Source of the DNA: Desulfobacterales bacterium
Lineage (GTDB): Bacteria > Desulfobacterota > Desulfobacteria > Desulfobacterales > JAUCGF01
Assembly (NCBI GenBank): GCA_029940345.1
Contig: JAOZRC010000130.1
Coordinates: forward strand, 4,319-10,370
Length of the DNA stretch: 6,052 bases
Direction: 5' to 3'
Part shown: positions 1 to 5,971 of the stretch, piece after piece
Position numbering within the stretch: the stretch's first letter is position 1
How the letters are laid out: the number at the start of each line of letters is the position of its first letter
Program-made: the position numbers and the translations under genes
The notes under the pieces: generated by a model
Databases searched by the model: none
The model's input: only the letters and a program-made list of their open reading frames with translations
What the model was told of the DNA's origin: nothing

Positions 1-197
1 AAATTCTGTTGCAACACCTCATGCTTGGTATGATCCGTTGTGTTCCATATTTTGCGATCCTTGAGCGCCTGCCGAGCCAGTTTGCGCCCCGGCGCCTGCT
101 CTTCCTCGGTTGCGCCCGACAAAGCAGGCATCGCCAGCAACGCGCCCAGCGCAAACAGGATGAATAGAAAAAAAAAACGTTTCAGCCGCATTTTCAT
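1..197 (-). CDS. Exported protein, N-terminal fragment (possible octaheme tetrathionate-reductase-family cytochrome)
   Basis: This minus-strand gene starts at 197 and runs off the left edge, so 65 codons are visible. Start choice: an ATG lies 5 bases after a full GGAGGTG Shine-Dalgarno; a second in-frame ATG two codons later is less well placed. The N-terminus is a clear signal peptide: basic MKMRLKR, a hydrophobic core of about residues 8-25 (FFFLFILFALGALLAMPAL), then a small-residue cleavage region (SGA) before TEEEQ. The mature part has a basic stretch (GRKLARQALKDRK), then IWNTTDHTKHEVLQQN. From memory, a W..TxDHxKxExLQ segment just before the first heme motif is typical of octaheme c-type cytochromes of the tetrathionate reductase family. 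No CXXCH is visible yet, so the family call is tentative; an exported protein is secure. The gene is divergent from the two sensor kinases and may share a regulatory region with them. A run of ten T falls in codons 7-10. Confidence 0.8.
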   Translation of the reverse strand, partial: MKMRLKRFFFLFILFALGALLAMPALSGATEEEQAPGRKLARQALKDRKIWNTTDHTKHEVLQQN

Positions 198-202
198 AAA
201 CA

Positions 203-209
203 CACCTCC
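203..209 (-). promoter_or_regulatory. Strong Shine-Dalgarno of the exported-protein gene
   Basis: On the minus strand this reads GGAGGTG, a near-perfect anti-16S match, 5 bases before the ATG at 197-195. It decides the start over the internal ATG at 191-189 and supports this strand as the real coding strand for the left end. Confidence 0.85.
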
Positions 210-250
210 AAATAGAATGTTAATAATAATGTTATCTTCACCAGCCTTCA

Positions 251-266
251 TACAATAATTGTGCCA
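251..266 (-). promoter_or_regulatory. Candidate sigma-54 (-24/-12) promoter for the exported-protein gene
   Basis: The minus strand reads TGGCACAATTATTGTA. Compared with the sigma-54 consensus TGGCAC-N5-TTGCW, this keeps the GG element and exact spacing but has GT for the -12 GC. Transcription would start near 240, giving a leader of about 43 bases that includes the Shine-Dalgarno. The same DNA can be read as a sigma-70 promoter, with TTTACT, a 17-base spacer and TATGAA. Which factor is used cannot be settled from sequence. The segment also holds the palindrome ACAAT-A-ATTGT (252-262), which could be an operator overlapping the promoter. Confidence 0.35.
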
Positions 267-293
267 CAAAGTAAACTTTTTGACGGATGCGGG

Positions 294-335
294 TTACAAG
301 TTGCAAGAGACTGATTACTGGCGACCGATTACGCA
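294..335. repeat. Degenerate heptamer-periodic array, six units
   Basis: Six consecutive 7-base units can be aligned without gaps. They include TTACAAG, TTGCAAG, TTACTGG and TTACGCA; the third and fifth (AGACTGA, CGACCGA) are more diverged. The recurring pattern is TTAC at the start of a unit and a purine-rich end. It resembles in style the short tandemly repeated heptamers known from cyanobacterial and other noncoding DNA. The period is seen directly; its origin and any function are unknown. Confidence 0.5.
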
Positions 336-367
336 TGGCTCATCATTTTTAAACGTTGACTTGTAAT

Positions 368-382
368 CATGAATCACTCATG
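368..382. promoter_or_regulatory. Small inverted repeat, possible operator
   Basis: The perfect arms CATGA and TCATG are separated by 5 bases (ATCAC). The site lies 7 bases after a -35-like TTGACT (356-361), roughly where a repressor or activator of the kinase operon could sit. Arms this short often arise by chance, so it is only a candidate. Confidence 0.2.
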
Positions 383-447
383 CTACATCAACTATTATTA
401 ACTTTACAGGTTTACACTTGATGGACTCGTAAAAAGCCGAAATTTCC

Positions 448-475
448 CAGGCAGGTAGTTGGCAGTCAGCAGTCA
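448..475. repeat. Heptamer-periodic patch upstream of the first kinase
   Basis: Two exact tandem copies of GCAGTCA (462-468 and 469-475) are preceded in the same 7-base register by GTAGTTG and CAGGCAG. The 13 bases at 462-474 match 10 of 13 positions of the reverse complement of 2506-2518 in the array after the first kinase. The two patches therefore flank that gene in opposite orientation. Confidence 0.55.
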
Positions 476-495
476 ACAATGGACGGAAGTCTGAC

Positions 496-502
496 AAAGG
501 AG
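496..502 (+). promoter_or_regulatory. Shine-Dalgarno of the hybrid kinase gene
   Basis: AAAGGAG lies 6 bases before the ATG at 509. This strong, well-spaced site fixes the start of the first kinase. Confidence 0.85.
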
Positions 503-508
503 AAATAA

Positions 509-2476
509 ATGCAAAAAGAAATAAGCGTTTTGATTGCCGATGATGATTTTATCATCTGTGAAGCAATCCAAAAAGAGGTTGAAGATTTGGGGTATGCCGT
601 GGTTGGAAAAGCTCCGGATGGCCAGCAGGCCGTGGAGATGACCCTGGCGTTACAACCCGACGTGGTCTTGATGGATATTGAAATGCCCGATATGAACGGT
701 TTGGAGGCTGCACGTAAAATCTGTCAAACCTGTCCTACACCGGTGGTGATCCTGACCGCTTATGAAACGCCGGACATGGTGAAACAGGCAGGCGAGGCCG
801 GAGCCGGAGCCTATCTTGTGAAAATGCCCAAGGCTCAGGAAATTGAGCGCGCCATTGCCATTGCCACCGCCCGTTTTGATGACATGATGGCGCTACGAAG
901 GCTCAACACCGAACTGCAAAGCAGTAATGAGGCGCTACGGAAATCGGAAGGGAAGTTGAACGCCATGCTTTTGTCCTTAGGCGATCATATCAGTATGATG
1001 GATAAAGACCTGAATATAATATGGGCCAATGACGTGGCAAAGGAGATATTAGGGAGCGACATTATCGGTCGTAAATGCTATGAAATCTATCATGGCAGGA
1101 AAATTCCTTGTGAACCGTCCCCTTGTTTTATGCTTAAAGTCTTTGAGAACGGCCTGATTCATAAGCATGAAACACAGATTCAAAGCCCTGACGGAAAAAT
1201 AACCGACTATGCCTGCACCGCCGCTGTGTCGCTACGCGACAAAGAGGGCAACCCTACCGCTATTATCAACATTTTGCATGATATCACCGAACGCAAAGCC
1301 ATGGAAAAAGAACGCCGTATGCACGAACTTCGAAGGCATCAGATTGAAAAGGCCGAAAGTCTCTCGCGCATGGCCGGAGCGGTGGCCCATAATTTTAACA
1401 ACGTACTTTATGTGGTGACAGGCAACCTGGAAATGGCGTTGGAGGACATTGCACCGGATACGGACATTATCAAAAACATTACCGAGGCACATAAGGCGGC
1501 CTTGCGTGCAGCGGAAATGAGCGGGCTGATGTTGACCTATCTGGGCCAGTCGTATGGAAAACCGGAACCGTTCGATCTTGCGCTGATATGCCGCCGCCAC
1601 CTTTCGCAACTACAGATTGCCTTGCCTGGAGATGTAAGTCTTGAGACCGATCTCCCCTCTCCCGGTCCGGTCGTCGAGGCTGATTCGGCCCAAATGTGTC
1701 AGGTACTTACCGCCCTGGTCACCAATGCCGCAGAGGCCATGGACGGCTTTTCCGGAAAGGTGCAAGTGTCGGTCAGTGTGGTGTCAGCGGCGGAGATTCC
1801 AGAGGGAAACCTCGCTCCATTGGAATGGACGCCGTCTGCAAAGGACTATGTTTGCCTTTCGGTTACGGATGCCGGCTGCGGCATGGATGCAGAGGCCGTC
1901 CGTAATATTTTCGATCCGTTTTACACCGACAAGTTCACTGGACGCGGCCTGGGTTTGCCCGTGGCGTTGGGTATTGTCAAATCCCGCGGCGGATGTATCA
2001 CGGTAGCAAGCGAACCGAGGCAAGGAAGCGTTTTCCGGATTTTTTTGCCGCTATCATCAAAAGTTGTCATTCAACCGAAAGATAGTGCGAAGACGCAGCC
2101 GGTTAAGGGCGGCGGCCTCGTTCTGATAGTAGACGATAACGATGGTGTGCGCGAAGTTGCCGAGGCTATGCTGAAGACAACCGGTTTTGAAGCGGTTACC
2201 GCCAAAGGCGGAGCCGAAGCCGTGGAGATATTCCGCGAAAGACATGCCGATTTCTGTATAGTGCTTTCCGACCTGTCCATGCCGTTCATGAACGGCTGGG
2301 AAACTATGGCGGCCTTGAGGCGTATCCGGCCTGATATTCCGGTGATATTGTCCAGCGGGTACAACGAGGCTCAGGCAATGAGCGAAAAGCATGCCGAGCA
2401 GCCCCAGATCTTTTTGCAAAAGCCGTATAGTCTACAAGCCTTAAAGGATGCTTTGGCAAAGGCTTTGGCCAGTTAG
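509..2476 (+). CDS. Cytoplasmic hybrid histidine kinase, REC-PAS-HisKA-HATPase-REC
   Basis: This 655-residue protein has no signal peptide or membrane segment. The receiver at residues 4-120 has the acidic pocket D11/D12, phospho-acceptor D56 (LMDIEMP), T83 and K105. Its wording (VLIADDD, EVVGxAxDGQQAVE-like, AYLVK) resembles PdtaR/ANTAR-type receivers. A coiled linker (about 121-150) leads to a PAS domain at 148-264 that ends in DITERK and carries C190, C201 and C206. The HisKA domain (about 282-346) has phospho-acceptor H294 in AHNFNN; the residue after His is Asn and not the usual acid. The HATPase at about 392-516 has the N box (N406, NAAEAM), G1 (DAGCGM, D454), F box (FDPFYTDK) and G2 (GRGLGL, 478-483). 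The second receiver, 536-653, has D542/D543, phospho-acceptor D588, S615 and K638. It probably performs ATP-dependent autophosphorylation on H294 and transfer to D588, gated by phosphorylation of D56. No output domain is present. It is probably co-transcribed with the HisKA_2 kinase 74 bases downstream, a likely donor to D56. Confidence 0.96.
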   Translation: MQKEISVLIADDDFIICEAIQKEVEDLGYAVVGKAPDGQQAVEMTLALQPDVVLMDIEMPDMNGLEAARKICQTCPTPVVILTAYETPDMVKQAGEAGAGAYLVKMPKAQEIERAIAIATARFDDMMALRRLNTELQSSNEALRKSEGKLNAMLLSLGDHISMMDKDLNIIWANDVAKEILGSDIIGRKCYEIYHGRKIPCEPSPCFMLKVFENGLIHKHETQIQSPDGKITDYACTAAVSLRDKEGNPTAIINILHDITERKAMEKERRMHELRRHQIEKAESLSRMAGAVAHNFNNVLYVVTGNLEMALEDIAPDTDIIKNITEAHKAALRAAEMSGLMLTYLGQSYGKPEPFDLALICRRHLSQLQIALPGDVSLETDLPSPGPVVEADSAQMCQVLTALVTNAAEAMDGFSGKVQVSVSVVSAAEIPEGNLAPLEWTPSAKDYVCLSVTDAGCGMDAEAVRNIFDPFYTDKFTGRGLGLPVALGIVKSRGGCITVASEPRQGSVFRIFLPLSSKVVIQPKDSAKTQPVKGGGLVLIVDDNDGVREVAEAMLKTTGFEAVTAKGGAEAVEIFRERHADFCIVLSDLSMPFMNGWETMAALRRIRPDIPVILSSGYNEAQAMSEKHAEQPQIFLQKPYSLQALKDALAKALAS

Positions 2477-2499
2477 CAGTAGGCACTATAAGGCTGCTT

Positions 2500-2527
2500 A
2501 CTGAAGACTGAAAACTGCGGACTGAAG
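2500..2527. repeat. Tandem heptamer array, four units, between the two kinases
   Basis: Four contiguous 7-base units all begin ACTG: units 1 and 4 are ACTGAAG, unit 2 is ACTGAAA and unit 3 is ACTGCGG. The array fills much of the 74-base gap between the kinase genes and ends 23 bases before the second start. It contains no stem followed by a T run, so it does not look like a terminator. Its reverse complement resembles the patch at 448-475. Confidence 0.75.
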
Positions 2528-2537
2528 ATTAAACAAC

Positions 2538-2542
2538 GGAAG
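2538..2542 (+). promoter_or_regulatory. Weak Shine-Dalgarno of the HisKA_2 kinase gene
   Basis: GGAAG lies 8 bases before the ATG at 2551. It is a poorer match and wider spaced than the site of the upstream gene, which suggests lower translation of this kinase from a shared transcript. No better site with a nearby alternative start is visible. Confidence 0.5.
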
Positions 2543-2550
2543 CTAAATAA

Positions 2551-5500
2551 ATGCAAGATGAACAAAAAATCAAATCTCAACTGGTAACCGAAGTGAAAGC
2601 CTTGCGGCAACGGGTCGCCCGTCTGGAATCTTCACTATCTGAGTGCAAACAGGCCGAGGAGGCACTGCAAAAGGATCACAAAACATCAGAGATGGAACTG
2701 GGTGAAAGCGAAAAACAATTAACCACCCTGTTAAATGCCATCACTAGTATAGCAGGTCTTGCCGATAAAGATGGAACTATTCTTGCAGCCAACAATGCTC
2801 TCGCAAAAAGCCTTGGCCGAAAAAAAGAAGAGCTTGTCGGCCATTCAATGTTTGAATTTGTATCTTCGGAGACAGCCGAAAAAAGAAAGGCAAATTTACA
2901 AAAAATAGTGGCATCTAAAAAGCCCTTGCAGTGGGAAGATTGCCGTGCAGGAAGATATTTTAAAAACTCAGTTTATCCAATTTCAGATGACAATGGAAAT
3001 GTAAAACAGGTGGCTTGGTTTGCTGAGGAAACCACCGAGCGAAAAAAAATAGAAAATAAATTACTGCAACGCGAAAATTATCTTTCCGCGCTTAACCGGG
3101 CCAAAGAAATTTTTCTTTCATCTGAATCGAAAGACATTTATCAAGAATTTGTTGATATTCTTGGTCCCGCATCAGATTCAAGCCGAACATATATTTTCAT
3201 CAATCATACAAACGAACAAGGCGAAGCGCTGGTGAGTCAGAAAGCGGAATATTGTGCAGAAGGCATTAAATTTGAAAATGATAATCGTGAGCTTCAAAAT
3301 TTAAAATATGCTGATTTTTTTGAAAGATGGCATCGAACATTATCGCAAGGTGAAATGATTTCCGGTAAAATTAAGGAGTTCCCGCAAGGTGAAAAAGAAT
3401 TTCTTGAAGTTCAAGACATAAAAGCGGTTCTGATTATTCCGATAATCTCAGAAAAAGAGTTCCTCGGTTTTATCGGTTTTGATAATTGCAGTTCCGAAAG
3501 AGAGTGGGATTCGGCCGAACGGAATTTCCTGCTGGCAGCCGCCAATGATCTGGCACAGTTCATTGAAAGAAACAAATCGCAAAAGCAATCAGAAGCTGAA
3601 AACATCCGTTTTCAAACAGCGATGGATGCAATGGATGCCGGCGTTTATGTAGCTGATATGCAAACCTGCGAGCTTTTATTTTCAAATAAAAACTTTAATA
3701 ATTTGTTTGGTAACAAAATTGGCGAAAAATGCTATTCCGCCTTACAGCAAGGACAAACAGAACCATGCGAATTTTGCACAAATCATTTACTTCTTGATAA
3801 AAACGGAAATCCCAAAAAGCCGTATGTGTGGGAATTTCAAAATACAATTACAAAACAGTGGTATCAATTGAGAGACCAAGCTATTTATTGGCCTGACGGA
3901 AGACTTGTAAGAATTGAAATTGCGACTGATATTACCGACCGCAAGCGGGTGGAGAATGCGCTGCGCGAGAGCGAAATGCGCTACCAATCCATATACGCAT
4001 TGTTCCGCCTGATGGCCGATAATATGCCCGACATGCTGTGGGCCAAAGATATGGACAGGCGCTTTCTTTTTGCGAACCAGGCCCTCTGCGATAAATTGTT
4101 GCTGACTCACAACACTTGTGAACCGGTTGGCAAAGACGCTATGTTTTTCATCAACGAAGCTCGGCAAACACATCCTGACAATCCGGAGTGGCACACCTTT
4201 GGAGAGGGATGTGTCAATTCTGATGAAGTGGTGATGAAAAACCACAAACCGCAAAAATTCGAAGAATTTGGCAACGTGCAAGGAAAATTTTTGTACGTGG
4301 ACGTGTATAAAGCTCCGATATGGGACCTGAATGGCAAGATGATCGGCACGGTCGGATGCGGGCGGATTGTGACACAGGAAAAGCAGATCGAAAAGGAACT
4401 GCGTGAGAGTGAGCAATGTTACCGTTTATTGGCCGAAAACTCTATGGATATAATCTATCGACAGTCATTGCCGGATGGACGGTATGAATATATCAGCCCG
4501 GCTTCTATTGAACTTCTCGGCTATTCGCCGGCAGAAATTTACAAGGATCGGATACATATCAGGAAAATAATTCATCCTGATTGGTCAGATTGGCTGGAGG
4601 AACAATGGGAAAAACTAAAAAGCGGCGATATGCCTTCCACTTATGAGTATCCGATTATTCACAAATCGGGTAAAACAAGATGGCTGTATCAGCGGAATGC
4701 GCTGATCAGTGATGACAGCGGACAACCGCTTGCGATTGAAGGGGTTGTTACGGATATTACCGAGCGCAAGCGAGTGGAGGAAGCACTGCAAGCCCGCACC
4801 CGTGAACTGGCCCTGCTCAACGATGCCGGCCGGGCCTTTGTCTCCAGCCTGAATCCGGATCAGGTGTTCACTACGGTTCTGGATCAGACGCGCCGGATAA
4901 TCGGGATAACAGCCTGTTCCTTATGGCTGACAGACCCGAAGAGCGGTGATCTGGTCTGCCGGGAAGCAACCCCGCTCCAAAATGATATTGTGCGCGGCTG
5001 GCGACTGGCTTCGGGCCAGGGGCTGGCCGGGTGGGTCGTTCAACATGGAAAAATTCTGAACATTCCGGATACCCGAACAGATAAGCGCCATTTCAAAGAA
5101 GTGGATCAGCGCACAGGCCTGCAATTGCGCTCTGTCCTCAGCGTGCCGCTGCTGACCCAAAATAAAACCTTTGGCGCGCTGCAGTTGCTGGATGAAACAG
5201 AAAACCGCTTTGATAAAAATGATGAGCGCCTGGCGGAATCGTTAGCTGCGCTGGCCGCCATCGCTATTAAAAATGCCCGTTTGCACCGGCAATCACAAAA
5301 GGATGCCGAAACCAAAACCGTACTGCTGCAAGAGGTGAACCATCGGGTCAAGAACAACCTCGCAGCCATTACCGGAATGCTTTTCATTGAGCAGCGCCAT
5401 GCCGCAACATCGCCGCAACGGCGCACAGATGCGGCCATACTGAATGATATAGTTAACCGGATCAAGGGGCTGTCAATAGTACACGATATGTTATCCGGTT

Positions 5501-5937
5501 CTGATTGGTCTCCACAGCCTTTGAGCAAGTTGACTCAACAGTTGATCAACTCAGCTTTGCAGGTGATGCCATCAGATAGGCAGATGTCAGTCGATATTTT
5601 GGCTGACGCCCCGGTGGTCGTATTACCCAAAGAGGCGCATCATCTGGCGCTTGTCATTAACGAGCTATCCACTAACGTGGTTAAATACGTCATACCCGTA
5701 AAGGAAACGGCCAAAATTACCGTTCGCATAAATTCGGATCCGGATAAAAAAACTGTTTTGTTTGAATTCAGAGACAACGGCCCCGGGTTTCCGGAAACGG
5801 TGCTGAATTCAGGAAGTCGCAATGTGGGGATGTATCTCCTTGAAAACACCGTGCGCCATTCGCTACGCGGTGAAATAACGTTCGATAATGATAATGGCGC
5901 GGTGGTGACAATTCAGTTTTCCCAAGAAAGAAAGTAA
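2551..5937 (+). CDS. Large cytoplasmic multi-PAS/GAF sensor histidine kinase of the HisKA_2 type
   Basis: This 1128-residue protein has no membrane segment. The order is: N-terminal coiled coil (about 1-50); PAS 1 (about 50-165, ending TTERKK); GAF 1 (about 172-342, with LIIPII and FLGFIGFDN); PAS 2 (about 351-467, with C394, C406 and C409, ending DITDRKR); PAS 3 (about 482-612, with NMPDMLWAKD and KAPIWDLNGK); PAS 4 (about 620-742, PAS_3-like, ending DITERKR); GAF 2 (about 752-915, with SVPLL). HisKA_2 has phospho-acceptor H931 in EVNHRVKNN. The HATPase at about 1020-1125 has the N box NELSTN (N1037, N1042) and G1 DNGPGF (D1075, G1077, G1079). The G2/lid segment NVGMYLL (1091-1097) is thinner in glycine than usual. 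It should autophosphorylate H931 in response to cytoplasmic ligands or redox state. It lacks a receiver, so it must act on a separate one; the N-terminal receiver of the preceding gene is the nearest. Sampled GC is 23-45% over about 2700-3920 and 55-67% after that, so the gene looks mosaic. Ligands are unknown. Confidence 0.96.
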   Translation: MQDEQKIKSQLVTEVKALRQRVARLESSLSECKQAEEALQKDHKTSEMELGESEKQLTTLLNAITSIAGLADKDGTILAANNALAKSLGRKKEELVGHSMFEFVSSETAEKRKANLQKIVASKKPLQWEDCRAGRYFKNSVYPISDDNGNVKQVAWFAEETTERKKIENKLLQRENYLSALNRAKEIFLSSESKDIYQEFVDILGPASDSSRTYIFINHTNEQGEALVSQKAEYCAEGIKFENDNRELQNLKYADFFERWHRTLSQGEMISGKIKEFPQGEKEFLEVQDIKAVLIIPIISEKEFLGFIGFDNCSSEREWDSAERNFLLAAANDLAQFIERNKSQKQSEAENIRFQTAMDAMDAGVYVADMQTCELLFSNKNFNNLFGNKIGEKCYSALQQGQTEPCEFCTNHLLLDKNGNPKKPYVWEFQNTITKQWYQLRDQAIYWPDGRLVRIEIATDITDRKRVENALRESEMRYQSIYALFRLMADNMPDMLWAKDMDRRFLFANQALCDKLLLTHNTCEPVGKDAMFFINEARQTHPDNPEWHTFGEGCVNSDEVVMKNHKPQKFEEFGNVQGKFLYVDVYKAPIWDLNGKMIGTVGCGRIVTQEKQIEKELRESEQCYRLLAENSMDIIYRQSLPDGRYEYISPASIELLGYSPAEIYKDRIHIRKIIHPDWSDWLEEQWEKLKSGDMPSTYEYPIIHKSGKTRWLYQRNALISDDSGQPLAIEGVVTDITERKRVEEALQARTRELALLNDAGRAFVSSLNPDQVFTTVLDQTRRIIGITACSLWLTDPKSGDLVCREATPLQNDIVRGWRLASGQGLAGWVVQHGKILNIPDTRTDKRHFKEVDQRTGLQLRSVLSVPLLTQNKTFGALQLLDETENRFDKNDERLAESLAALAAIAIKNARLHRQSQKDAETKTVLLQEVNHRVKNNLAAITGMLFIEQRHAATSPQRRTDAAILNDIVNRIKGLSIVHDMLSGSDWSPQPLSKLTQQLINSALQVMPSDRQMSVDILADAPVVVLPKEAHHLALVINELSTNVVKYVIPVKETAKITVRINSDPDKKTVLFEFRDNGPGFPETVLNSGSRNVGMYLLENTVRHSLRGEITFDNDNGAVVTIQFSQERK
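3928..3954 (+). repeat. Intragenic direct repeat, copy 1 (PAS-exit linker)
   Basis: This in-frame 27-base segment encodes DITDRKRVE at the end of PAS 2. It matches 4753-4779 at 25 of 27 bases, including synonymous positions. It sits at the point where composition shifts from AT-rich to GC-rich, so it is a candidate recombination point for domain shuffling. Confidence 0.6.
4753..4779 (+). repeat. Intragenic direct repeat, copy 2 (PAS-exit linker)
   Basis: This is the second copy of the linker repeat, encoding DITERKRVE at the end of PAS 4. It differs from 3928-3954 at two bases. Exchange between the copies would be in frame and would delete or duplicate about 825 bases, that is PAS 3 plus PAS 4. 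Confidence 0.6.
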
Positions 5938-5971
5938 GGGATTTCCCCAAAAACAAACTACCCAAAATGTA

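Larger units (their letters stand above)
198..508. other. Divergent intergenic region between the exported-protein gene and the kinase operon
   Basis: This stretch of about 310 bases has no credible gene. The left part (198-270) holds the minus-strand Shine-Dalgarno and promoter candidate, plus a direct repeat AATGTTA at 216-222 and 228-234. The middle (294-335) is heptamer-periodic DNA. Next come a -35-like TTGACT (356-361) without a convincing -10, a small inverted repeat (368-382), a -10-like TATTAT (393-398) without a good -35, and TTTACA repeated at 403-408 and 411-416. A second heptamer-periodic patch (about 448-475) precedes the Shine-Dalgarno of the first kinase. No sigma-70 promoter for the plus-strand operon can be assigned with confidence. 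Confidence 0.6.

Noticed and set aside
40..258. Plus-strand open frame of 72 codons at the left end
   Set aside because: It lies opposite the minus-strand gene, which has a strong Shine-Dalgarno and a textbook signal peptide. The plus-strand product has no recognisable features and no good ribosome site.
294..335. Heptamer-periodic DNA as a CRISPR array
   Set aside because: The units are 7 bases and contiguous, with no spacers of 30 bases or so and no cas genes.
356..398. TTGACT and TATTAT as a sigma-70 promoter for the kinase operon
   Set aside because: The two elements are 31 bases apart, and neither has an acceptable partner at 16-18 bases.
1232..1609. Minus-strand open frame of 125 codons inside the hybrid kinase
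   Set aside because: It is antisense to the HisKA region, has no domain or ribosome site, and the sense frame is clearly coding.
2475..2504. Possible stem (AGCAG/CTGCT or CAGTA/TACTG) after the first kinase stop codon
   Set aside because: The arms are only 5 bases with loops of 14-17 bases and no T run follows. It is not convincing as a terminator or attenuator.
3787..4416. Minus-strand open frame of 209 codons inside the large kinase
   Set aside because: It is antisense to PAS 2-PAS 4, which are well conserved in the sense frame. The product has no recognisable domain, so it is a shadow frame.
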